From Verrucomicrobiaceae bacterium UBA2429 (GTDB taxonomy: Bacteria; Verrucomicrobiota; Verrucomicrobiia; Verrucomicrobiales; Verrucomicrobiaceae): a stretch of 64,000 nt of DNA. Positions 1 to 7,796 of this stretch are shown in pieces. Each line of letters begins with the position of its first letter. Position 1 is the stretch's first letter. The DNA lies in contig DDQZ01000061.1 of the NCBI GenBank assembly GCA_002343505.1, positions 86,403 through 150,402 of the forward strand. Reading direction: 5' to 3'. The notes beneath the pieces are model-generated. The model ran no database searches. It saw only the letters and a list, made by a program, of their open reading frames with translations, and was not told the DNA's origin. The position numbers and the translations under genes were made by a program.

Positions 1-157
1 CAAACTCGGCGGCGACGAAGAAAGCGTTCAACAGCACGAAAAAGAGCACCAGGGCTGCGGACCAGGCCACCTCGCCCGCAGTCAGGTTCCACTCATGCAG
101 CACCTCGTGCGAACCGCCCAGGGCTAGCACAGGGATTGGATGATGGAGCAGGTTCAT
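1..157 (-). CDS. DUF21/CNNM-type membrane protein (hemolysin-like), N-terminal fragment
   Basis: Only the first 52 codons lie in the window; the gene continues beyond base 1. After a short polar N-terminus (MNLLHHPIPVLALGG) comes a hydrophobic segment with the motif LVLFFVLLNAFFVAAEF. This is the hallmark first membrane helix of the DUF21 (CNNM) domain of CorC/HlyC-type proteins, which usually carry CBS domains further on and act in Mg2+/Co2+ transport. The ATG at 155-157 is the only good start seen. It follows rpsN and the FmdB-like gene on the same strand with a 38-bp gap, so co-transcription is possible. The substrate cannot be judged from this fragment. Confidence 0.75.
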   Translation of the reverse strand, partial: MNLLHHPIPVLALGGSHEVLHEWNLTAGEVAWSAALVLFFVLLNAFFVAAEF

Positions 158-195
158 TCCTTGGTGGGCGGCTCGTGGACGGTGATTTCGCCGGG

Positions 196-447
196 CTAAA
201 GACGCTCGTAGGAGCCGTCGCAGCGTTTTTCGAGAATGGTAAACCCGGCCTTTTTGGCGTCCGTGACGGACAGCGGCCTGGTGATCACCGGTGTGTTGAA
301 AGTGCTGACCAATTTTTTCACCGGCTGCCTGCACAATGGACAGTGCGCGAGCGCAGGCCTGGACATGGGGCGCCTCAAATCAAAACCCCTCCTGCAGGAG
401 GGGCATCCTTTTTCCGGGTCTTCGGCGATGTAGGAATAGGTGGGCAT
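196..447 (-). CDS. FmdB-family zinc ribbon protein
   Basis: A small protein of about 83 residues starting MPTYSYIA, close to the family's usual MPTYEY start. Two CxxC knuckles (GCPSC and HCPLC) are spaced as expected for one zinc ribbon, and the family's putative regulatory zinc-ribbon core is visible up to about residue 60. The function of FmdB-type proteins is poorly defined; some are putative regulators. An in-frame GTG at 460-462 is preceded by GGAGG but only about 2 bases away, so the ATG at 447 was preferred on family grounds; the true start could be either. It lies between rpsN and the DUF21 gene in the same direction. Confidence 0.8.
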   Translation of the reverse strand: MPTYSYIAEDPEKGCPSCRRGFDLRRPMSRPALAHCPLCRQPVKKLVSTFNTPVITRPLSVTDAKKAGFTILEKRCDGSYERL

Positions 448-516
448 GTCGGAAGCGCTCACACCCTCCGCAGCGCACCCGGGGGAGGCATGTCCCTGAA
501 TGCGCGGGGCAAAACC

Positions 517-786
517 TTACCAACTGGATTTGGTGACGCCGGGAATAAGCCCGGCGAGTGCGCACTCGCGGAAAGTGAGGCGGGACATCTGGAAGCGGCG
601 CATGTAGGCGCGGCGGCGGCCGGAGACGCGGCAGCGGTTGGTGAGACGCGTGGGGCTGGCGTCGCGGGGGAGCATGGACAGGCCGACATAGTCGCCCTGC
701 GCTTTCAGCTCCGCGCGGAGCTTCGCGTATTTATTGACGGTCTTTTGTTTGCGCTTTTCGCGCTCGATCCAAGCTGTTTTTGCCAT
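517..786 (-). CDS. rpsN: 30S ribosomal protein S14
   Basis: An 89-residue protein beginning [17 protein letters not shown], with the conserved C-terminal block [15 protein letters not shown], then LSRLTFRE-like and [11 protein letters not shown] endings typical of S14. It binds 16S rRNA in the head of the small subunit. The CxxC zinc-binding pairs of the short C+ form are absent, so this is the long zinc-independent form. An upstream in-frame ATG at 798 exists, but family alignment favours 786. No clear Shine-Dalgarno is seen. The gene stands apart from other ribosomal protein genes here, next to the FmdB-like gene. Confidence 0.95.
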   Translation of the reverse strand: MAKTAWIEREKRKQKTVNKYAKLRAELKAQGDYVGLSMLPRDASPTRLTNRCRVSGRRRAYMRRFQMSRLTFRECALAGLIPGVTKSSW

Positions 787-876
787 AGGGGCGGCCAAAT
801 TGCCCCATCCGACCCCGCGCGCAAGAGAAAATTTCCACTGGCAAAGCCCGGCATCCTATCCTATCACAAACCCACT

Positions 877-954
877 ATGCTGTTTGGAATGTTCATCGCC
901 GCCGGTTTTCTGCTCCTGGGTGTCGTCGTTTTCACCTTTTTACAGAAGGCCTGA
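877..954 (+). CDS. possible 25-residue single-pass membrane peptide
   Basis: A short open frame encodes MLFGMFIAAGFLLLGVVV followed by FTFLQKA and a stop. It is almost entirely one hydrophobic helix with a basic C-terminal end, and it sits alone in the gap between rpsN and the SixA-like gene. That composition is plausible for a small membrane protein. There is no convincing ribosome binding site, and one short hydrophobic frame can arise by chance. No family is recognised. Confidence 0.3.
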   Translation: MLFGMFIAAGFLLLGVVVFTFLQKA

Positions 955-969
955 GTCGGCGTGCCGGCA

Positions 970-1560
970 TCAACCCGCTGATTCGAGGCCCATGTCAGGC
1001 TTGGAAATACCGGCATACAAGCCTGGAAATCGGCGCTCCAGGGCTTTGGGCGTGACGTAGCCGATGAGCTGGGCCTCGTTCCAATCCACCAGACCCCAGT
1101 AGGCATGCGGCAGGGCCATGATGACGGCTGTGCAGGTGGGCATGCGCGGCACATGCGCGCGGGCCAGGATGCGCTCGGCGAACTCGTGCATCCCCGGATT
1201 GTGCCCGAACAACACGGCATGAGCCTTGTCCTCCTCCAGTTCGCGCACGATCTCCAGCAACCGCTGCGCCGGCGCCAGATACATCCGCGAGTCCAGCCGC
1301 AACGCCTCCACCGGCAAGGCGAAGTGCTCCCTCATGATCTGGGCTGTGGTCAATGCGCGCAGGGCGGTGCTGGTCACCAGCAAATCGGGCGAAGGCAGCA
1401 GTGGGGGTGTCTCCCCGCCACCGAAATAAGTGTGGCGCAGAAAAGACCCGACCGCAGGCGCCGCGCGCAGACCGCGCTCGTTCAGCGGACGATCATGATC
1501 CGCCAAGCCGGATTGCTCCCAGCTTGATTTGGCATGACGGATGACGGTCAGGTATTTCAT
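970..1560 (-). CDS. histidine phosphatase family protein (SixA-like)
   Basis: A 196-residue cytoplasmic protein. The phosphohistidine motif appears near the N-terminus as LTVIRHAKSSW (RHA/RHG motif), and the second catalytic histidine lies in VLFGHNPGMHEF around residue 130. Both are diagnostic of the branch-1 histidine phosphatase superfamily, and the RHAKS form matches the SixA-like group that dephosphorylates phosphohistidine or small phosphoesters. The start at 1560 was chosen because MKYLTVIRHAKS begins directly at the first strand of the fold; upstream codons are unlike the family. It is divergent from the next gene across about 150 bp. The substrate is unknown. Confidence 0.85.
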   Translation of the reverse strand: MKYLTVIRHAKSSWEQSGLADHDRPLNERGLRAAPAVGSFLRHTYFGGGETPPLLPSPDLLVTSTALRALTTAQIMREHFALPVEALRLDSRMYLAPAQRLLEIVRELEEDKAHAVLFGHNPGMHEFAERILARAHVPRMPTCTAVIMALPHAYWGLVDWNEAQLIGYVTPKALERRFPGLYAGISKPDMGLESAG

Positions 1561-1709
1561 GAAAAAGCGCCGTCCGTCGCATGACGAGGGGCGGGTGTCA
1601 AACCATCTGCAGACGCGGTCATGACGGGAAAAAAGTTCGGGCAAGGACGGCCGGGCATCGAATCGCCCTTGCTCAAAATGCCATGAGATTCTAGTTTATC
1701 TAGTAAGTA

Positions 1710-2705
1710 ATGATTATTTGTCTCGAAACATCCATCCTCGGTGGTCACCTTTCCAATGAAGTCCCTGGTCTGATCACGGGATCCCTGCATCTGGCCGGAA
1801 GCAGACAGCCAGTCCAAGTCGAGTTGGCGGGCAATTTTTGCCGGGACATCGCCGGCTGCCGTGTGGACCTGCACAACCCGCTGCCCGACGCGGACCTGGA
1901 TGACGTGGCATGGGTGTCACCTCTGCAATCGGGCTTTTCAGGTGTCATGACAGCCTCTTATCGAGTGGTCAAAATGCCCCGTCGGCGCAGTGCCGGAGGC
2001 AAAAAACTGGAGGCGCCCGCCGGTCTGAAAAATCTCCTGTTCATGGAATGGTTCAACAAGCAAGGCCAGCGGCTGCTCATCCAGTCCTGGCAGATCCAGG
2101 TCCGCGTGGGCGCCCCGTGCTGGAAAATGAGCGCGGAGGAGGAGTCTGCCATGCTTCGTCAGGCGCGGACCCGGCGAAAGCACTTCCTGCTCAACCAGCG
2201 CGAAGACGGCGGCTCGCAGGATGCGTTGCTGGCCCCCGGACTGGCTGACCCCTTTGAACCCCACGACCTGCGTGGAAATCCCTTTGACACCCTGCCGGAG
2301 AATCTGCCTACCCGGGAAAAAGAGTCGAAAAGTGGAGGTATAGACCCCGCAGCCCGAGCCGCGACACTGCATGAGGAGTTGCGCCGGTTCGGAAACCTTC
2401 TGGATCCTGTCGTGACTCCATCAGTTCGCCCCGCGATGATCCAGCTTCTCTCCACCGTGGCCGACCTTGCCGTCCACCTCATGCATGCGTTGAGGCATTT
2501 CAAGCCCGGACATCCCGTGCATGGCAGGCACCTGGTCGTGGACCTGGAGCAATCCCTGCCGCTCTTCGGGGCGGCGCTCAACTCCGTGGACAAACTGGCG
2601 TCCACACCCTCCATGGAGGCGCAGCGGCAATGGCTCGCGCGGGTGCAGGCCGGCCTGCTGGGCATCGAACTGCGGATGCGCGAGCTGCTCAGTTTGATCA
2701 GATAA
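1710..2705 (+). CDS. hypothetical protein
   Basis: A 331-residue protein with no recognised domain. The N-terminal half is mixed and basic around residues 90-100 (KMPRRRSAGGKK). Residues about 215-331 look helical, with several amphipathic stretches (ATLHEELRRFGNLLD, PAMIQLLSTVADLAVHLMHALRHF) ending in LGIELRMRELLSLIR. There is no signal peptide and no membrane span. It stands alone on the plus strand upstream of the efflux lipoprotein gene. It could be a lineage-specific protein; no function is proposed. Codon use looks normal for the region. Confidence 0.7.
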   Translation: MIICLETSILGGHLSNEVPGLITGSLHLAGSRQPVQVELAGNFCRDIAGCRVDLHNPLPDADLDDVAWVSPLQSGFSGVMTASYRVVKMPRRRSAGGKKLEAPAGLKNLLFMEWFNKQGQRLLIQSWQIQVRVGAPCWKMSAEEESAMLRQARTRRKHFLLNQREDGGSQDALLAPGLADPFEPHDLRGNPFDTLPENLPTREKESKSGGIDPAARAATLHEELRRFGNLLDPVVTPSVRPAMIQLLSTVADLAVHLMHALRHFKPGHPVHGRHLVVDLEQSLPLFGAALNSVDKLASTPSMEAQRQWLARVQAGLLGIELRMRELLSLIR

Positions 2706-2838
2706 GCTTTTGCGCCCAGCCACCGGCTGCTTTGGGCACGGTCGGGTCCTCGCTCGGAGCCCGCCATGCACCGGGCAGGGCACACAGCATGACTCGGCTA
2801 GGTTGACCCAGGGAACAATCAGCGTAGATGAGGCCGCC

Positions 2839-4257
2839 ATGATCCATCTCCGCCCACGTCATGTCTCATGCCTGCTGTGCAGCATGGCACTGGCCTCATG
2901 CGCGCTGCTGCCGCCTCTGGGCAGCCGGCGCATGGCGGAGGATGTGAGCTCGTTAAAGGGGAAAGCTCCAGAAAAATGGTCCGTGCTGCCCTCCCTGCCG
3001 GAAAGAGAATCCACCGGCTGGCTGGCCGATTTCAATTCGCCCAAACTCCAGTCGCTCGTATCCAGGGCCATCCAGGCGAACCCGGATTTGAAGGCCGCCG
3101 CAGCCCGTGTCCGCCAGGCGAGGGCGCAAACCATGGAGGCGGGCGCGGCCCTTTTCCCAGCCGTTGCCGGCAGCTTCAATGCCGCGCGCAGCCAAACCCC
3201 GGCCGACCAGCGTTTCTCAGGGCTGGCCTTCATCAACAATCGCTTCCGCCTGCCGCTCAACGTCTCCTGGGAGGCGGACTTCTGGGGTCGCGTGGCCGAC
3301 GAGCGCCGCGCCGCGAAAGCCGGCGCCCAGGCGGCTGAGGAGTCCTACCATGCGGCACGCCTTTCCCTCGCCGCCAGCACAGTCAATGCCGCCATCACCC
3401 TGGCGGAAGCCCGCTCCCAGGCAAACCTGGCCGCGCAGGATCTTCGCACGCGCCGGGTGCAGCTCGCCATCCTCGAAAAGCAGCTCGACCGCGGCCTTGA
3501 TCCCGAACGCGCCGCGCTCGACCTCTCCCTAAGCCGGGCCGATCTGGCACGCGCCGAGTCCGCCTTTCAGCAAAGCCGCGCATCGGCTGACCAAGCCGCC
3601 CGGGCGCTCGAAACCCTGCTCGGTGGCTATCCGGCAGGGACAGAACCAGGCCTCGACACCCTGCCTGCCCTAAAGCGGAATGTGCCCGCCGGCCTGCCCT
3701 CGGAGATGCTTCTGCGCCGGCCCGACATCCGCGCGGCCGAGCGCCGCCTGGCAGCCGCGCTGGGCACGGAAAGCGCGGCCAAAAAAGCTTTCCTCCCCAG
3801 CTTCCGCATGACGGGTGATTATGGCCGCACCACCCAGTTTCTCGACACCCTGCTCACTCCTGAGACAGCTTTCTGGAGCATCGCGGGCAGCACCACGCAA
3901 TCCTTCTTCCAGGGCGGGCGCGTTCTCGCCGCCGCGCGCGCAGCCCGCGCCCGTTACGATGAGCTGCTTCACGCCTATGAGGCCGGCGCATTGACCGCTT
4001 TTCGCGAAGTCGAAACCGCGCTGGCGGCGGAGCAGTTCCTCAACGACCAAGCCGCGGCCCTCTCCCGCGCCGCCAGCGAGGCCGAAACAGCCGAGCGCCT
4101 CGCACTCGGCCAGTATGAGAGGGGCCTCACTCCAGCACTTACACTTCTCGACGCCCGCCAGCGCGCCTTTGACGCGCGCAGCGCCCTGCTCGCCATCCAG
4201 GCCCGGAGCCTGCGCAACCGCGCCGACCTCCATCTGGCTCTCGGTGGCGAATTTTAA
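2839..4257 (+). CDS. outer-membrane efflux lipoprotein, NodT/TolC family
   Basis: A 472-residue outer-membrane channel of the RND/MFP tripartite type. The start at 2839 gives a lipoprotein signal with a basic n-region, hydrophobic core and the lipobox LASC at about residue 19. The mature part shows the family pattern: WLADFNSPKLQSLVSRAIQ, then NPDLKAAAARVRQARAQ, a coiled-coil repeat, LLRRPDIRAAERRLAAALG at the start of the second OEP repeat, and the end SLRNRADLHLALGGEF. Length is normal. No RND pump or membrane-fusion gene is adjacent, so its partner must be encoded elsewhere or supplied from several systems. Confidence 0.92.
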   Translation: MIHLRPRHVSCLLCSMALASCALLPPLGSRRMAEDVSSLKGKAPEKWSVLPSLPERESTGWLADFNSPKLQSLVSRAIQANPDLKAAAARVRQARAQTMEAGAALFPAVAGSFNAARSQTPADQRFSGLAFINNRFRLPLNVSWEADFWGRVADERRAAKAGAQAAEESYHAARLSLAASTVNAAITLAEARSQANLAAQDLRTRRVQLAILEKQLDRGLDPERAALDLSLSRADLARAESAFQQSRASADQAARALETLLGGYPAGTEPGLDTLPALKRNVPAGLPSEMLLRRPDIRAAERRLAAALGTESAAKKAFLPSFRMTGDYGRTTQFLDTLLTPETAFWSIAGSTTQSFFQGGRVLAAARAARARYDELLHAYEAGALTAFREVETALAAEQFLNDQAAALSRAASEAETAERLALGQYERGLTPALTLLDARQRAFDARSALLAIQARSLRNRADLHLALGGEF

Positions 4258-4333
4258 TCCAGTCGTGGATGCCGGATAGCCGCCGGTGGCTTTTGCCCGG
4301 CAAGGACGCGCCGCGCGCCGCGTCTTTCATTTC

Positions 4334-5737
4334 ATGCGCCAGTTCCTCGCACTCCTTCTTCTTTGCGGTTCCATTACCCAGGCCCAGCCGCCAAACCTCC
4401 TCATCATCCTCGCCGACGACTGCACTTACAACGACCTCCCGGTCTATGGCGGACAAAACGCGCGCACTCCGAACCTCGACCGCCTCGCCGCCGACGGACT
4501 GACCTTTAACAAAGCCTACGTCACCGCCGCCATGTGCCAGCCCTGCCGCGCGGAGCTTTACACCGGCCAGCATCCCATGCGCAACGGCTGCGCCTGGAAC
4601 CACAGCGCCAGCCGCCCGGGCACGTTGAGCCTGCCGCAGCACCTCGCCCCGGCGGGTTACCGCACCGGCATCGCAGGCAAGGTGCATGTGCTGCCCGCGG
4701 AGAGCTATCCTTTTGAAAACGTCCCCGGCTTCGACCCCAACTGCGTCCGCTCGCCCACGGAAGCCCACGATCTCGCCGGTGTCCGTGACTTCATCACCCG
4801 CGACAAAAAACAGCCCTTCTGCCTCGTCGTCGCCCTCACCGAGCCGCATGTGCCCTGGGTCATGGGCGATGCCTCGGAGTATCCGCCCAAAAAACTCAAG
4901 CTGCCGCCCAACATCGCCGACACACCGAAGACGCGGCAGGACTTCGCCGCTTACCTCGCCGAGATCACCTACATGGACGGGCAAGTCGGCGAAATCCTCG
5001 CCACCCTGGAGCAAAGCGGGGCCGCGCAGGACACGCTCGTCCTTTTCAGCAGCGAGCAGGGATCACAATTCCCCGGCAACAAATGGACCTGCTGGGACAC
5101 CGGTCTGCACACCGCCCTCATCGCCCGCTGGCCTGGAAAAATCGCGCCCGGCACTCGCACCGATGCCCTCGTGCAGTATGCCGATGTGGCGCCCACCCTG
5201 CTCGACCTCGCCGGTCTGAAAACAAATCACCCCTTTGACGGCCAAAGTTTCGCCGTCGTGCTGCGCGGAGAAAAAAACACGCACCGCGACTTCGCCTACG
5301 GCGCCCACAACAACATCCCCGAAGGCAACGCATACCCGGTGCGCACCGTCAGCGACGGCGAGTGGCGCTACATCCGCAACCTCGCGCCCGACGAAATTTA
5401 CATCGAGAAGCATCTCATGGGCCAGCTCGGCGGCAGCGCCGCGCACAACGCCTACTGGCCCACCTGGATGGCCACCGCCTTCGACCATCCGCGCACTTAT
5501 CAGCTCGTGAAGCGCTACCTCCGCCGGCCCGCCGAGGAGCTATATCACACCGCCTCCGATCCCGGCGAAATGAAAAACCTCGCCGGCAGCGCCGAGCACG
5601 CCGCCATCCAGGCCAAACTCAGCGCCGAGCTTGACCGCTGGCTCGCCGAGCAGGGCGACCCCGGCCTGCCGCAGGACACCCATGAAAGCCATCAGGCCGC
5701 CAAACGCGGCGAGCATCGATTCTTCCCGAAGCCCTGA
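4334..5737 (+). CDS. secreted S1-family sulfatase
   Basis: A 467-residue arylsulfatase-superfamily enzyme with a signal peptide (MRQFLALLLLCGSITQAQ) that removes sulfate esters or N-sulfates in the periplasm or outside. LIILADDCTYND gives the two metal-binding aspartates, and MCQPCRAELYTG contains the C-x-P-x-R site at which the cysteine is converted to formylglycine. The second metal site, usually D-H/D-N-G, reads SSEQGSQFPGNKWT, as in N-sulfoglucosamine sulfohydrolase-like subgroups. It is a paralogue of the sulfatase at 15896-17284. A serine hydrolase gene follows 64 bp downstream. The substrate is not determinable; a sulfated polysaccharide is likely. Confidence 0.92.
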   Translation: MRQFLALLLLCGSITQAQPPNLLIILADDCTYNDLPVYGGQNARTPNLDRLAADGLTFNKAYVTAAMCQPCRAELYTGQHPMRNGCAWNHSASRPGTLSLPQHLAPAGYRTGIAGKVHVLPAESYPFENVPGFDPNCVRSPTEAHDLAGVRDFITRDKKQPFCLVVALTEPHVPWVMGDASEYPPKKLKLPPNIADTPKTRQDFAAYLAEITYMDGQVGEILATLEQSGAAQDTLVLFSSEQGSQFPGNKWTCWDTGLHTALIARWPGKIAPGTRTDALVQYADVAPTLLDLAGLKTNHPFDGQSFAVVLRGEKNTHRDFAYGAHNNIPEGNAYPVRTVSDGEWRYIRNLAPDEIYIEKHLMGQLGGSAAHNAYWPTWMATAFDHPRTYQLVKRYLRRPAEELYHTASDPGEMKNLAGSAEHAAIQAKLSAELDRWLAEQGDPGLPQDTHESHQAAKRGEHRFFPKP

Positions 5738-5801
5738 GCCAGTCGCTTTCGCGAAAAGAATACCTGCACAACCCGGCGGCGGTCATGCGTTCATCCAGCG
5801 C

Positions 5802-6971
5802 ATGAAAATCTGCCTCGCCCTCCTGCTTCTTGTCTCTCCGGCCCTCGCCCTCGACCCCGCCAAGCTCGCCGCCATCCGTCCGGCGATGGAGGAGGCGGTG
5901 AAGGCGAAGCAGGCCGCTGGCATCGTCACGCTGGTGATGGAGAAGGGCAAAATCGTCCATCACGATGCCGTGGGCATGGCGGACATCGCCCAAGGTCGCG
6001 CGATGGAGAAGAACGCGCTGTTCTGGATCGCCTCAATGACGAAATCGGTGAACGGTGCGGCGGTGATGACGCTGGTGGATGAAGGAAAGCTCGCGCTCGA
6101 CGAACCAGCCTCAAAATGGCTGCCGGAACTCGCAAATGTGACCATCGAAGGCGGCGCGAAGCCGGAGAAGCCCATCACGCTGCGCATGCTGCTCTCGCAC
6201 ACGGCGGGCATCGCCTTTCCACCGCGAAAGCCGACTGACGGCGCGATCTCGCTCAAATCGTATGTCGCCACGCTCATCAAGACACCTTTGGCCTTCCAGC
6301 CCGGCAGCAGTTACGAATACGGCTTCGGGCCGACGGTTGCCGGACGCATCATCGAGATCGTCAGCGGCATGAAATACGAGGACTACCTGCGCACACGCCT
6401 CTTCGAGCCGCTCGGCATGAAGGACACCACCTTCCATCCGAATGACGCGCAGCGCGCCCGCATCGCCCGCACCTATAAGATGGACGTGGACACGCGCGAG
6501 TTCGTGCCCGGCTACAATCCCTTCGTCACGAGCGACTCGAGCGTGCAGCACATGCCGGAGCCTGCGGGCGGCCTGTTCTCCACCGCGCAGGACATGGGCC
6601 GCTTCTACGCGATGATCGCCAACAACGGCGAACTCGACGGCAAACGCATCTTGAGCGCCAAATCCGTGGCCGACATGACAAAGCCCGTCACCGCAGGTGA
6701 AAAACAGCTCAACTATGCCTGCGGCTGGCAGTGCAACATCGAGACGCAGCGCGTGTGCCCGGCGATGCCCGTCGGCAGCTTCGGTCACGGCGGCGCGTTT
6801 GCCACGAACGGCTGGGTCGATCCGCAGTCCGGCCTCGTCACCGTCTTCCTCGTGCAAAACGTGCTCGTCCCCGACAGCGGCAAGCCGCGCGATGCCTTTC
6901 AAAAACTCGTCATGGAGGCCGCGGGCGTCACCGTGAAGCCGCCGCCTACGGCAAAGAAGAAGCAAAAATAA
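5802..6971 (+). CDS. beta-lactamase-fold serine hydrolase
   Basis: A 389-residue class C beta-lactamase/penicillin-binding-protein-like hydrolase. An N-terminal signal peptide (MKICLALLLLVSPALALD) is followed by the SxxK nucleophile motif in IASMTKSVNGAAV near residue 78, a YxN-like segment SYEYGFG, and a C-terminal HGG triad motif in GHGGAFATNGWVDP. This fold includes esterases, D-aminopeptidases and transpeptidases, so antibiotic hydrolysis should not be assumed. The start at 5802 was chosen because it opens a proper signal peptide. It may be co-transcribed with the sulfatase upstream, suggesting de-esterification of the same substrate; that is inference. Confidence 0.88.
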   Translation: MKICLALLLLVSPALALDPAKLAAIRPAMEEAVKAKQAAGIVTLVMEKGKIVHHDAVGMADIAQGRAMEKNALFWIASMTKSVNGAAVMTLVDEGKLALDEPASKWLPELANVTIEGGAKPEKPITLRMLLSHTAGIAFPPRKPTDGAISLKSYVATLIKTPLAFQPGSSYEYGFGPTVAGRIIEIVSGMKYEDYLRTRLFEPLGMKDTTFHPNDAQRARIARTYKMDVDTREFVPGYNPFVTSDSSVQHMPEPAGGLFSTAQDMGRFYAMIANNGELDGKRILSAKSVADMTKPVTAGEKQLNYACGWQCNIETQRVCPAMPVGSFGHGGAFATNGWVDPQSGLVTVFLVQNVLVPDSGKPRDAFQKLVMEAAGVTVKPPPTAKKKQK

Positions 6972-7029
6972 CCTGTCAGGTTTTGCTTCCAAAACGTCAG
7001 GCAGGTGTGGCACGCTGTGCCCGCCTGCG

Positions 7030-7752
7030 ATGACCGCCCGCAACTCCCTACTCCCCGCCGCATTCCGCACCACACGCTGGACCTGCGTGTGCAAGGCGCA
7101 GTCTGGATCCGAAGACGGTCGCGCAGCACTCGCCGAACTCTGCGACGCATATTATGAGCCCGTGCTCGCCTTTCTGCGCTGCGAACTGCGGGACGCGGAT
7201 GCCGCACGCGACATGAGCCACGCCTTCTTTGCCGAGATGCTCGGCAGCGGCTCGATCGGCGGCGCAGACCGCACACGCGGACGGTTTCGGTCCTATCTGC
7301 TCGGTGCGGTGAAGCATTTCGTGGCGCGTCAGCGAGAATCATCGGCCCGAATGAAACGCGGCGGAGGCGCAGAGCCGCTCTCCCTGGATGATGCAGAAGC
7401 ACGCGAGGTGGCTGATGCGAAAAACAACACACCCGATTCTGAATTCGACCGCCAATGGGCCGTCACCGTGCTCGCTCGTGGCCTTGAAGCACTGCGGCTC
7501 GAATGCATCGCCGAAAACCGCGAGACATTCTTCGAAGCCGTGAAACCGTTGCTCACCGGTGATGGCGCCTACGGCGATCAGGCCGCGCTCGCAGCGTCCT
7601 GCGGCATGAATCTGGATGCGTTTCGCATGGCGGTGCATCGTTTGAAAAAACGCCTGCGACAGTGCGTGAAGGCGGAGGTCGCCGGCACGCTTGATGACCC
7701 CGCAATGGTGCAGGAGGAGATGCAAAGTCTCTTCGCCGCGCTCGGCGGCTGA
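7030..7752 (+). CDS. RNA polymerase sigma factor of the planctomycete/verrucomicrobial ECF type
   Basis: A 240-residue protein with a sigma-2-like block, FRTTRWTCVCKAQSG and then YYEPVLAFLRCELRDADAARDMSHAFF, in the first 80 residues. The C-terminal sigma-4-like helix-turn-helix region reads AALAASCGMNLDAFRMAVHRLKKRLRQCV. This arrangement is typical of ECF-like sigma factors in Planctomycetes and Verrucomicrobia that are encoded beside Ser/Thr kinases. The kinase gene starts 44 bp downstream in the same direction, consistent with control of the sigma factor by that kinase. No anti-sigma factor gene is seen. Target promoters are unknown. Confidence 0.85.
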   Translation: MTARNSLLPAAFRTTRWTCVCKAQSGSEDGRAALAELCDAYYEPVLAFLRCELRDADAARDMSHAFFAEMLGSGSIGGADRTRGRFRSYLLGAVKHFVARQRESSARMKRGGGAEPLSLDDAEAREVADAKNNTPDSEFDRQWAVTVLARGLEALRLECIAENRETFFEAVKPLLTGDGAYGDQAALAASCGMNLDAFRMAVHRLKKRLRQCVKAEVAGTLDDPAMVQEEMQSLFAALGG

Positions 7753-7796
7753 AAAAAGTTTGTTATGGTTTTCCCGCCACGCATCAGGACACCGGC

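Noticed and set aside
6970..6984. Terminator after the beta-lactamase-fold gene (AACCTGTCAGGTT then TT)
   Set aside because: The hairpin has a 5-bp stem and the T-run is too short; kept out of the feature list.
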